DNA from: Hymenobacter aerilatus
GTDB lineage: Bacteria > Bacteroidota > Bacteroidia > Cytophagales > Hymenobacteraceae
Assembly: GCF_022921095.1 (NCBI RefSeq)
Contig: NZ_CP095053.1
Coordinates: 3,514,501 to 3,578,500, forward strand
DNA length: 64,000 nucleotides
Direction of reading: 5' to 3'
Shown here: positions 26,090 through 33,765 of the stretch, in pieces
Layout of the letters: each line of letters starts with the position of its first letter
Position numbering within the stretch: the stretch's first letter is position 1
Made by a program: the position numbers and the translations under genes
Notes under the pieces: model-generated
Databases searched by the model: none
What the model saw: the letters and a program-made list of their open reading frames with translations, nothing else
Told to the model about the DNA's origin: nothing

Positions 26090-26409
26090 CCAAGCGCACT
26101 CTCCTCCTGACTTTGACAGGCCTTCTCACTGGCTATGCCGCTGCTGCCCAATCTGCTACACCTACTACGGCCGGACCTCAACCCACCGACGTCCTGAGCT
26201 GGCTGGCCTGGGGCCTGGCAGCCGTGGTGCTCCTTTTTGGAATGATGACTGCTAGCTCGCTGGCCTCGGCTGTTGCTTACTCGGTGCAGGAGAAGGATAC
26301 GCCGGAAGAAGCCACTTCAACAATTTCTGAGGCTACTCCGGTCGCTACTACAGTGACGTCGGTAGCGCCTACCCCCACCCTTCCCGTTGAGCAGAAAGTT
26401 GCCGCATGA
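26083..26409 (+). CDS. Small membrane protein in cbb3 operon, unknown
   Basis: 108 residues. A signal-like N-terminal helix (MLTKRTLLLTLTGLLTGYAAAA) is followed by a second hydrophobic helix (LSWLAWGLAAVVLLFGMMTA) and a Thr/Pro/Ala-rich tail. It overlaps ccoQ at the start and ccoP at the end, so it is firmly within the operon. I do not recognise the family. It may be an extra subunit or assembly factor, possibly a CcoH-like or Bacteroidetes-specific element. Confidence 0.7.
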   Translation: MLTKRTLLLTLTGLLTGYAAAAQSATPTTAGPQPTDVLSWLAWGLAAVVLLFGMMTASSLASAVAYSVQEKDTPEEATSTISEATPVATTVTSVAPTPTLPVEQKVAA

Positions 26410-27305
26410 GCCTACCGCGAAGAACTCTGTACGGCGCCAGCGCCGGTGTACTCGCCCTGCTAGGCAGCTACCCGGTGTTGGCCCAAACGGCGGAGGCGCC
26501 AGCTACGGCACCTACCTCCGGCGCTTCTGATAGCAAGATGCTGCTGTTCTGGTTTCTGGTGAGCACCTTGGCACTGGTCGTGCTGCTAGGCTTGCTGCTA
26601 GTCACGGCCTTGGTCGTGAAGCTGCGGCCCCAACTGCGCCGGGTATACGATATGCCTACCGTGCGCCACAGCTGGAGCGGCAAGGTACTGGGCCTGCTTG
26701 TGGGCGACCCGGTACTAGTAACCGGCACCGTGCGCGACGAAGTCATTGCCAATCACGACTACGACGGCATCCACGAGTTCGACAACGACCTGCCGCCGTG
26801 GTGGAAATACGGCTTCGTGGTTAGCATCATTTTCGCCGTGGCCTACTTCACCTACTTCCACGTAGCCGAAGCCGGCCAGCTAAGCCACGCTGAGTACGAA
26901 ACGGAGATGCAACAGGCGGCCCTACTCGTATCGGCCGGCTCCGATGACCCCAACCAGCTCACGACCTACCAGGCCCTACTCGCGCCCGCCGACCTGGGCG
27001 AGGGCAAGACCATCTTCACTCAAAACTGCGCCGCCTGTCACGGGGCCAGCGGCGAAGGCAAAGTAGGCCCCAACCTGACGGATGACTACTGGCTGCACGG
27101 CGGCGAAATCAACCACGTGTACCGCACCGTCAAGTTTGGGGTGCAGGGCAAAGGCATGATAGCCTGGAAGGGCAAACTCTCGGCCAAGCAACTGCTGCAA
27201 GTGTCCTCCTACGTGGTGTCGCTGCAAGGCACCAACCCACCCAACGCCAAAGAGCCCCAGGGCGAAATCGACCCCACGGCTAAGAAGCTGGCACCGAATA
27301 GGTAA
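26406..27305 (+). CDS. ccoP: cbb3 oxidase subunit III, single heme c
   Basis: 299 residues. Two membrane segments (one possibly a cleaved signal, then about 45-70, and WWKYGFVVSIIFAVAYFTYF) surround the CcoP N-terminal domain, which has the family feature DGIHEFDNDLPPWW. One cytochrome c site CAACH near residue 208 is visible. The proteobacterial protein has two hemes c; here the second motif is missing, and the C-terminus is Pro- and Lys-rich. It passes electrons to CcoO. A family C inverted repeat lies behind it, before ccoG. Confidence 0.92.
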   Translation: MSLPRRTLYGASAGVLALLGSYPVLAQTAEAPATAPTSGASDSKMLLFWFLVSTLALVVLLGLLLVTALVVKLRPQLRRVYDMPTVRHSWSGKVLGLLVGDPVLVTGTVRDEVIANHDYDGIHEFDNDLPPWWKYGFVVSIIFAVAYFTYFHVAEAGQLSHAEYETEMQQAALLVSAGSDDPNQLTTYQALLAPADLGEGKTIFTQNCAACHGASGEGKVGPNLTDDYWLHGGEINHVYRTVKFGVQGKGMIAWKGKLSAKQLLQVSSYVVSLQGTNPPNAKEPQGEIDPTAKKLAPNR

Positions 27306-27316
27306 CGGGCGGCGAA

Positions 27317-27459
27317 CCTCACCCCCCAGCCCCCTCTCCTCGGGGAGAGGGGGAGCCAGACAACAACGTGCTGTGAGCCATCTTATTCACTCGTTATTGC
27401 TCCTCGAGTGGTGCTCTCGGCTCCCCCTCTCCCCGAGGAGAGGGGGCCGGGGGGTGAGG
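27317..27459. repeat. Long GC-rich inverted repeat between ccoP and ccoG
   Basis: Arms of about 41 bp (27317-27357 and 27419-27459) are near-perfect complements starting CCTCACCCCCC. Each arm also carries its own small hairpin (CTCTCCTCGGGGAGAG and CTCTCCCCGAGGAGAG). It fills most of the gap between two co-oriented cco genes and could fold in the polycistronic mRNA. Confidence 0.85.
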
Positions 27460-27482
27460 TGCGCGTCTGCAACCTGAATCCC

Positions 27483-28886
27483 ATGAAAACTCCCACCTCA
27501 ACCGAAAGCTTCCGCGACTCCATTGCTACGGTGGATGCTGAGGGCAAGCGCGTCTGGCTTTACCCGAAGCAGCCGAAGGGCGCCCTCTACCGTGCCCGCA
27601 CCTGGATCAGCTACGGGCTGCTGGCCCTACTCTTCGCCGGTCCCTGGCTGCGTATCAACGGCTTGCCGGTACTCCTGCTGAACCTGCCGGCGCGGAAGTT
27701 TATCATCTTCGGGCAGATCTTCTGGCCACAGGATTTTTTTATTCTGCTGCTGGCGATGATGACGTTTGTGGTGTTCGTGATTCTGTTCACGGTAGTATAT
27801 GGGCGGGTGTTTTGCGGCTGGGTTTGTCCGCAGACCATCTTCATGGAAATGGTGTTCCGCCGCATCGAATACTTCTTTGAGGGCGATGCGCCCCAGCAAA
27901 AGGCGCTCGACAAAGCCGAGTGGAACTGGAACAAAACGTGGCGCAAAACCGGCAAGCATGCGGTTTACCTTCTGATTTCCTTCCTGATTGCCAACACGTT
28001 CCTGGCCTATATCATTGGCAGCGAAGAGTTGGTGAAGATCATCACCGATACACCTGCTGAACACTTGGGTGGCCTTACCTCCATGGTACTGTTTACGGGG
28101 GTGTTCTACGCGGTATTTGCCCGGTTCCGGGAGCAGGTGTGCACCATTGCCTGCCCCTACGGCCGCTTGCAGGGCGTGATGCTCGATAAAGACAGCCTAG
28201 TGGTCGCCTACGATTACCAGCGCGGCGAGCCCCGCGAGAAGATGCGCAAAAACAAAGTGCGGACCGCTGGCGACTGCATCGACTGCCACCAGTGCGTGCA
28301 GGTGTGCCCCACGGGCATCGACATTCGCAACGGCGCCCAGCAGCTCGAATGCACCAACTGCACGGCCTGCATCGACGCCTGCAACAACATCATGGCGATG
28401 GTGAACCTGCCGCCGAATCTGATTCGGCACGCTTCGGAAAACAACATCGCCACCGGCACTAAATTCCGGGTCACGGGCCGCATCAAAGCGCTGTCGGCGG
28501 TGCTCACGGTGCTGCTGGTGGTGATGACGGGCCTGCTGGTGTCGCGGGCCAATGTGGCAGCCACGGTACTGCGCACGCCGGGCCAGCTGTTCCAGAAAAC
28601 CGACCACGGCACCATCACCAACCTCTACAACATCTCGGTCATCAACAAAACCAACCAGCCCTACCCTATCGAGCTACGGATTCTGGAGCCAGCTAACGGC
28701 AACATCTCACTCGTGGGCACCGATGGCCTGAAGCTGCCGGCCCAAGGCATTACGGAGGGCGTGTTTTTCGCTGAGCTACCCGCCAGCGAACTGCACACCA
28801 CCAGCTCCAAGATTCGCATTGGGGTGTTCAGCGGCGGCAAGCTGATTACGGAAGAGAACACCAAATTCCTGGCCCCGCCTCAGTAA
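27483..28886 (+). CDS. ccoG: CcoG/FixG-type cupric reductase, 4Fe-4S protein
   Basis: 467 residues from the ATG at 27483 (the 25 codons before it lie in the repeat). Several N-terminal membrane helices are followed by the ferredoxin region CIDCHQCVQVCPTGIDIRNG and CTNCTACIDACNNIM (from about residue 265), a further helix and a C-terminal Ig-like domain. CcoG from Rhodobacter reduces Cu(II) during cbb3 assembly, passing copper on to the assembly machinery. Followed after 171 bp, with two hairpins, by ccoH. Confidence 0.92.
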   Translation: MKTPTSTESFRDSIATVDAEGKRVWLYPKQPKGALYRARTWISYGLLALLFAGPWLRINGLPVLLLNLPARKFIIFGQIFWPQDFFILLLAMMTFVVFVILFTVVYGRVFCGWVCPQTIFMEMVFRRIEYFFEGDAPQQKALDKAEWNWNKTWRKTGKHAVYLLISFLIANTFLAYIIGSEELVKIITDTPAEHLGGLTSMVLFTGVFYAVFARFREQVCTIACPYGRLQGVMLDKDSLVVAYDYQRGEPREKMRKNKVRTAGDCIDCHQCVQVCPTGIDIRNGAQQLECTNCTACIDACNNIMAMVNLPPNLIRHASENNIATGTKFRVTGRIKALSAVLTVLLVVMTGLLVSRANVAATVLRTPGQLFQKTDHGTITNLYNISVINKTNQPYPIELRILEPANGNISLVGTDGLKLPAQGITEGVFFAELPASELHTTSSKIRIGVFSGGKLITEENTKFLAPPQ

Positions 28887-28895
28887 AGCCGCCTA

Positions 28896-29036
28896 CCCGG
28901 TCGGACGGCTGCGCCGTCCGACCGGGTGCCGCCTGATGCTGTAGGACAAGCTTCGTGCGGACGTTGCAGATGCCAAACCACGCGGCGCAATCGTCAGCGC
29001 ACGGCAACCGGTCGGACGGCTGCGCCGTCGGACCGG
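28896..29036. repeat. Two copies of a 29-31 bp hairpin between ccoG and ccoH
   Basis: Copy 1 (28896-28926) is a perfect stem: CCCGGTCGGACGGC-TGC and its complement. Copy 2 (29008-29036) repeats CCGGTCGGACGGCTGCGCCG with one mismatch in the stem. The two copies are 82 bp apart in the gap between ccoG and ccoH. They may be a REP pair or mRNA-stability structures. Confidence 0.75.
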
Positions 29037-29057
29037 AACCATTAACCCAACCACCCC

Positions 29058-29519
29058 ATGACAACAACTCCCACCCGCACGCTCTGGCCCTACGCCATCA
29101 TCACGGCTTTTCTGCTGTTCGGCAGCTACATCGGCTACATGGTGAGCCAGACGATGCGCACCACCGTGGACTTAGTGAGCCCCAACTACTACCAGCAGGA
29201 GCTGGCCTACCAGAAACGCATGGAATCGGTGGCCCACGTGGCGGCACTGCCCGTGGCTGTTACCGTAACGCACGATGCGGCGGTTTCGCAGCTCCAGTTG
29301 CAGCTGCCGCCCTCGTTTATTGGCAAGCGCCTCGAAGGACAACTGCACTTCTTCCGCCCTTCTGATCTGCAACTGGATTTCACCCTACCCCTGCAACCTG
29401 GCTCAGACCTGGCCCAACGCATCAGCACCCAGAAAATGGCCAGCGGCTTCTGGCGCGTCCGCATAGATTTCACCGCGGATGGACAGGCGTATTTTGTGGA
29501 GAAGGATTTGACGATTTAG
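29058..29519 (+). CDS. ccoH: FixH/CcoH family assembly protein
   Basis: 153 residues with one N-terminal helix (YAIITAFLLFGSYIGYMV), then VSPNYYQQELAYQKRME, which is the FixH signature, and a periplasmic Ig-like domain with an aromatic/Arg-rich C-terminus. FixH/CcoH interacts with the cbb3 subunits and stabilises the complex. It ends the cco operon; a terminator follows at 29545. Confidence 0.88.
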   Translation: MTTTPTRTLWPYAIITAFLLFGSYIGYMVSQTMRTTVDLVSPNYYQQELAYQKRMESVAHVAALPVAVTVTHDAAVSQLQLQLPPSFIGKRLEGQLHFFRPSDLQLDFTLPLQPGSDLAQRISTQKMASGFWRVRIDFTADGQAYFVEKDLTI

Positions 29520-29544
29520 GGCTTAATACAGCCATTAATACTAT

Positions 29545-29587
29545 CGCCCCACTGTAGCCTTCTAATTAAGAAGGCTACAGTGGGGCG
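29545..29587. terminator. Bidirectional intrinsic terminator
   Basis: A 19-bp perfect stem (29545-29563 with 29569-29587) around AATTA, followed by GCTTTTTG. It separates ccoH from the converging dehydrogenase. Confidence 0.9.
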
Positions 29588-29714
29588 GCTTTTTGTATTC
29601 GCTTACTACACGTTGCGGTAGCTTCTGCTGGCTGGGCTACGCGTCTCGGCCGTTTTTTATGGCGCAGAGTACGCAGACCTCCTGAGCCGATTGGCAGCCG
29701 ATACCCTAGCCTCT

Positions 29715-30575
29715 CTAGTCGCGTTGCAGGTGCTTCATGATGGCAATCACGTCTTCTTCGCCCAGGGCGGGCTCGGCCCGCTGGAAGGTGTCGTGGACTA
29801 CTTCGCCCAGAGGCGTGTTTAGTCCTTCGGCTTTCGCCAGGCGCAGGTCTTTGGCCAGGTGCTTCAGGGCAAAGGCGGCCTGGTAGTTTTCGGCCAGTAT
29901 CGCTTCGCCTTTGATCTTGGAGAAAACATTGCCCATAGCGCCATTGGCAATAATGGTCTGCATATCCTCGAGTTTCAGGCCGTGCTGCTGGGCAAACAGG
30001 AAGGTTTCGGCCAGTCCCTGCGTGTAGAAGCCCAACAGCGTATTGATAGCAAGCTTGGCGCGGTTGCCGCTGCCGGTAGGGCCGAGGTGAAGTGCCAGCT
30101 TGCCCAGGTGCTCAAACAGCGGCTGCGCTTGTTGAAACGCCGGCTCGTCGCCGCCTACCATAATCACTAGTTGGCCGGTTTCCGCCTGTTTCACACTGCC
30201 AGAAACCGGCGCATCGAGGTAGGTGTGGCCTTTTTGTTGGCTGAGGTTCGCCATTTCTTCGCTGATGCCGGGCGACACGGTACTCATGTTGATGAGTAGC
30301 TTACCATTCGTTTGGGCTTGTAGCAGTCCGTCGGGGCCGGTGAACAGGTCGCGCACAGCCTGGTCGTCCGACACCATCATGAACACCACGTCGGCCTGCT
30401 GCACCAAAGCAGCCGGCGAATCGGCCGTGGTGGCCCCGGCGGCGCGCAGGGCTTCTTCTTTGTCTTTGTTGCGGTTATATACGGCCACCGGGTAGCCGTC
30501 CTCCAGCAGTCGGCCCGACATAGGGTTGCCCATATTACCGAGGCCAATCCAGCCGAGTTGAGGTTGTGCGTTCAT
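29715..30575 (-). CDS. NAD(P)-dependent beta-hydroxyacid dehydrogenase family
   Basis: 286 residues of the 3-hydroxyisobutyrate dehydrogenase/GLYR1 family. The dinucleotide motif GLGNMGNPMSGRLL starts near residue 11, the substrate-binding segment is YLDAPVSGSVKQAETG and the catalytic-lysine helix is RAKLAINTLLGFY. The substrate is likely a short beta-hydroxyacid or succinic semialdehyde. It is divergent from safE and interrupts the cco region, with no clear functional link. Confidence 0.9.
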   Translation of the reverse strand: MNAQPQLGWIGLGNMGNPMSGRLLEDGYPVAVYNRNKDKEEALRAAGATTADSPAALVQQADVVFMMVSDDQAVRDLFTGPDGLLQAQTNGKLLINMSTVSPGISEEMANLSQQKGHTYLDAPVSGSVKQAETGQLVIMVGGDEPAFQQAQPLFEHLGKLALHLGPTGSGNRAKLAINTLLGFYTQGLAETFLFAQQHGLKLEDMQTIIANGAMGNVFSKIKGEAILAENYQAAFALKHLAKDLRLAKAEGLNTPLGEVVHDTFQRAEPALGEEDVIAIMKHLQRD

Positions 30576-30681
30576 AGGTAGGAATTAAGTGATGTAGAGT
30601 GGGATGCGGTATCTATACCACGAAGGGCAGAATTGGTTCGTTTTGCAGGCGAGCCTCATCCAAGCAAAAGTCACCCCGCCA

Positions 30682-30725
30682 CCTGATTTTTATCATGCCG
30701 ACGGCGGCGGTTTATGGCCTACTTG
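30682..30725 (+). promoter_or_regulatory. FNR-like box D before safE-like gene
   Basis: CCTGATTTTTATCAT (30682-30696) with core TGA-N6-TCA. The -7-type element is weaker here: CTTG at 30722-30725 stands 33 bp from the centre. A start near 30731 would fit translation from the ATG at 30756 and argues against the upstream ATG at 30714. Confidence 0.6.
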
Positions 30726-30755
30726 CTTCCCAATTCGAACACGCGCTTTTCGCCG

Positions 30756-31487
30756 ATGCTCTGGGCAGGTTTCATCTTTGGTCTTTTGGGTAGTTTCCAC
30801 TGCGTGGGCATGTGCGGCGCCATTGCGCTGGCCCTACCCGGCCAGCTGGATGCGGCCGAGGCTCACTGGCGCTACGTGGGTGGGCGGCTGCTCTATCATC
30901 TCGGCCGCGTTACCACCTACACGCTGCTGGGCGTGGCGGTGGGCGCGGTGGGGCAGTCGCTACGGCTGGCGGGGTGGCAACAGGGCCTTTCCATTGCATC
31001 GGGCCTGCTAATTCTGCTGCTGGTAGCGGTGCCCGAGCGCCACACTAGTCGCCTTGCCGCCGCTCTCTACCTCGACCGCCCCCTGGCTTACCTGAAACAA
31101 ACGCTGGCCCGCTTCTTCCGCCGGCAGGAGTTGTCGGCGCTGTACGTTACGGGTATGCTGAACGGCTTGCTGCCCTGCGGCCTGGTGTATCTGGCGCTGG
31201 CTGGCACGCTGAGCGCGCCGGGGGTAGGCGGCGCGGCCGCTTACATGCTGCTATTTGGGTTGGGCACGCTGCCCCTGATGCTGGGCCTGTCGCTCACGGG
31301 GCGACTAGTGCCGCTGGGTTGGCGCATCCGCATGCGACAGGCCGTGCCCTATGTGGCCACGGTGCTGGCCGTGCTGTTCATCCTGCGTGGGCTGGGGCTA
31401 GGGGTTCCCTACCTCAGTCCGCAGCTGGTGCACGCCGCTCCTACCGCGCATGCTGCTCAGCCTAGTACAACACACTACTGTCATTGA
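30756..31487 (+). CDS. SafE/TauE-family membrane protein of cbb3 loci
   Basis: 243 residues from the ATG at 30756, chosen because MLWAGFIFGLLGSFHCVGMCG is the usual start of this family and because box D predicts a downstream TSS. It has about six membrane helices with the conserved GMCG and GLLPCGLVY motifs (the latter near residue 140). Members encoded beside cbb3 genes in Bacteroidetes are annotated as sulfite exporter or cytochrome-biogenesis type; some assist copper delivery. Function here is inferred from context. The C-terminus is His/Ala-rich. Confidence 0.85.
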   Translation: MLWAGFIFGLLGSFHCVGMCGAIALALPGQLDAAEAHWRYVGGRLLYHLGRVTTYTLLGVAVGAVGQSLRLAGWQQGLSIASGLLILLLVAVPERHTSRLAAALYLDRPLAYLKQTLARFFRRQELSALYVTGMLNGLLPCGLVYLALAGTLSAPGVGGAAAYMLLFGLGTLPLMLGLSLTGRLVPLGWRIRMRQAVPYVATVLAVLFILRGLGLGVPYLSPQLVHAAPTAHAAQPSTTHYCH

Positions 31488-31495
31488 TTAGCTAT

Positions 31496-31572
31496 AGCTG
31501 TGCGCTATTGGCTGATAGCTTTTCAATCACCAGACTACAACCTTCAACGCTATCAGCCAATAGCGCACAGCT
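31496..31572. repeat. 24-bp perfect inverted repeat before Usp gene
   Basis: Arms 31496-31519 and 31549-31572 are exact complements beginning AGCTGTGCGCTATTGGC. It fills the gap between safE and the Usp gene and ends 13 bp before the Usp start, so it may control translation of the second gene or terminate the first. Confidence 0.75.
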
Positions 31573-31585
31573 AAATAAAGAGCCC

Positions 31586-32473
31586 ATGAAAACCATCCTC
31601 GTCCCTCTTGACCTCACAGCGGCCTCGGAGCACGCATTGTTGTATGCCAATAAGCTGGCCGTGCGCTGGCCGGCCGAAATCGTGCTGCTCTACTGCCACC
31701 ACGGCCCTACCCCCACCACCGAGGAGATACAGGTGCTGGAGCAACGGCTGCGCACGCTGGCCGAGCGGCTGCGCTACCAGCAGCTCACGCGCCAGGATGG
31801 GCGCCGCATCCGCTACCACTATCGGGTGTTGGCGGGCTGCCTGCACGACCACGCCCAGGCCGAAGTAACCCGTTGCGCAGCCGATTTGCTGGTGATGAGC
31901 TTGGAGCACATCGACTGCGGCCGCCCCGATGTGGCCGGCAACCACGCCGCTGCTATCATCGACCTCGTGACGTGCCCCGTGCTGGTGGTGCCGCCCGGCC
32001 GCCGACCTTTGCCGAGCAGCGCCGTTTTCTCAGCTGATTTCGACAAGCTGGGTACCAACCTCCTACCCCGCTTGTCGGCGCTGGCGAAGGCATTTCCGGC
32101 GCCGTTGCAGCTGGTGCAGTTCTACTCGCCTCTGCACCGCCCCGACCGGATGCGCCTGAAGCGCGCCCTGGAAAAAGCCCGCCCCCAGCTCACCTGGCCC
32201 GACATTACCACGCACCTGCTCGAAGACGACGACCAGCTGGAAGGCACCAGCGAGTTTTGCGCCCGCACCCAGGCCCAGCTGCTCGTTGTGGCACCTACCA
32301 GCAGCGCCTTGCTTCGCCGCCTGTTTGATGCCTGCTATACCACTACTCGCGCCTACCACACGCAGATTCCGGTATTGGTACTGCGCCAGCCCCAGCCTAC
32401 CACAGTGTGCTGTGAGCGGTGCGCCCGGCAGGCTGAGCGCGAAGCCGTCCAACAAGCTCTGGCTGTTCACTAG
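31586..32473 (+). CDS. Tandem-domain universal stress protein
   Basis: 295 residues from the ATG at 31586 (MKTILVPLDLTAASEHAL). Two Usp domains in series: the first has ILVPLDLT and a GCLHDH plus DLLVMSLEH segment; the second ends TQAQLLVVAPTSSALLRRLFDACYTTTRAYHTQIPVLVLR. A Cys cluster CCERCARQ lies in the C-terminal tail, unusual for Usp proteins and possibly metal- or redox-sensitive. Located behind safE, in a region rich in respiratory genes. Confidence 0.85.
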   Translation: MKTILVPLDLTAASEHALLYANKLAVRWPAEIVLLYCHHGPTPTTEEIQVLEQRLRTLAERLRYQQLTRQDGRRIRYHYRVLAGCLHDHAQAEVTRCAADLLVMSLEHIDCGRPDVAGNHAAAIIDLVTCPVLVVPPGRRPLPSSAVFSADFDKLGTNLLPRLSALAKAFPAPLQLVQFYSPLHRPDRMRLKRALEKARPQLTWPDITTHLLEDDDQLEGTSEFCARTQAQLLVVAPTSSALLRRLFDACYTTTRAYHTQIPVLVLRQPQPTTVCCERCARQAEREAVQQALAVH

Positions 32474-32589
32474 CCCACTGCTTGTTCCTACCTCTTACAG
32501 GGCTTTAAGCCCCTTTCAGGAGCAACTGGCTGGTTACCATCTTCTTCAACAAAGTCATTCTTCACCTCACTCATAACGCTCCTTTCGTT

Positions 32590-33510
32590 ATGCCTACTGT
32601 CCTCACCGCCACTGACTCTTTCACTCGCGCTGCCGCCGAAATATGGATGCGGGGCTTTCAGCAGCGACTGTGTCGTCAACTGGAAACCACCGATGGTGGC
32701 ACTACCTTCCAAACCGATGCCTGGGAGCACGAGGGTGGTGGCGGTGGCCTGTCGAACGTCATCCAGCACGGGGCAGTGCTGGAGAAAGGCGGGGTGAACT
32801 TCTCGGCGGTATGGGGCGAGATGAGCGAACCAGCCGCCCGCAATTTGCTCATGCCCAACCCCGAGTATTTTGCCACGGGTGTATCGGTAGTGCTGCACCC
32901 GCGTAGCCCCATGGTGCCCATTGCCCACATGAACGTGCGCTATTTCGAGGCTGGCAACGGCGAAGCCTGGTTTGGCGGGGGCATCGATCTGACGCCTATC
33001 TATGTAGTGGAGGAGCAGGCACGCTGGTTTCACCAGCAGCTCCAGGCTGTGTGCCAGCGTCACGACCCAACCTACTACCCCCGCTTCAAGCAGTGGGCCG
33101 ACGACTACTTCTACCTACCCCACCGCCAAGAAACGCGCGGCGTGGGCGGTATTTTCTTCGACCGCCTCACGGTAGGGAAAGACGGCTCGTTCGAGGACCT
33201 GTTTGCCTTCGTGCAGGACGTGGGCGACGCTTTCGGCCCCATCTATACCGAGTTGATGCGCCAGAATCGCACCCTACCCTACAACGCCCCCGAAAAGCAA
33301 TGGCAGCTTATCCGCCGCGGCCGCTACGCCGAGTTCAACCTGGCCATCGACCGGGGCACCAAGTTCGGCCTCGAAACCGGCGGCCGTACCGAGAGCATCC
33401 TTATGAGCCTACCCCCAGAGTGCGAGTGGCATTACAACCAACGCCCCGCGCCCGACTCGCCAGAGGCGGCTACCCTAGCGTGGCTGCGCAAAGGGGTGGA
33501 GTGGGTGTAG
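32590..33510 (+). CDS. hemF: Oxygen-dependent coproporphyrinogen III oxidase
   Basis: 306 residues with family signatures: WEHEGGGGGLSNVIQHGAVLEKGGVNFS, GVSVVLHPRSPMVPIAHMNVRYFE, GGGIDLTPIY and RGTKFGLETGGRTESILMSLPP. Catalyses two oxidative decarboxylations to protoporphyrinogen IX using O2, supplying heme for cbb3 and globins. The length is normal. It follows the Usp gene after 116 bp and is followed by a family A repeat. Confidence 0.97.
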   Translation: MPTVLTATDSFTRAAAEIWMRGFQQRLCRQLETTDGGTTFQTDAWEHEGGGGGLSNVIQHGAVLEKGGVNFSAVWGEMSEPAARNLLMPNPEYFATGVSVVLHPRSPMVPIAHMNVRYFEAGNGEAWFGGGIDLTPIYVVEEQARWFHQQLQAVCQRHDPTYYPRFKQWADDYFYLPHRQETRGVGGIFFDRLTVGKDGSFEDLFAFVQDVGDAFGPIYTELMRQNRTLPYNAPEKQWQLIRRGRYAEFNLAIDRGTKFGLETGGRTESILMSLPPECEWHYNQRPAPDSPEAATLAWLRKGVEWV

Positions 33511-33533
33511 TAAGGTGGTAAGTTAAAAAAGGC

Positions 33534-33635
33534 CTGTCATCCTGAGCTTGCGAAGGACCTTCTCACGCGAGAACAGGTCGTTGTTGCGAAAATCGTTCAC
33601 ACGTGAGAAGGTCCTTCGCAAGCTCAGGATGACAG
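33534..33635. repeat. Dispersed inverted repeat, family A copy 2
   Basis: 34-bp perfect arms (33534-33567 and 33602-33635) with ends CTGTCATCCTGA / TCAGGATGACAG. Compared with copy 1, the bases between the conserved termini changed on both arms together (CTTGCGAAGG against CGCAGTGAAGG), which shows compensatory change of the stem. Confidence 0.88.
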
Positions 33636-33765
33636 ACGCTTTTGCTATTCACAACTTCACAAACTAACCATTTCACAAACTCACCCTTTCCCCACTCCAT
33701 CATTTCCTCACTCCTAAGTATCTTTATGGGTTAATTTCATTCGCTGCGCTTTAAAATAGACCTGC

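Noticed and set aside
27408..27482. Upstream start for CcoG
   Set aside because: These codons fall in the inverted repeat and encode Pro/Gly-rich residues unlike CcoG; the ATG at 27483 starts the family domain.
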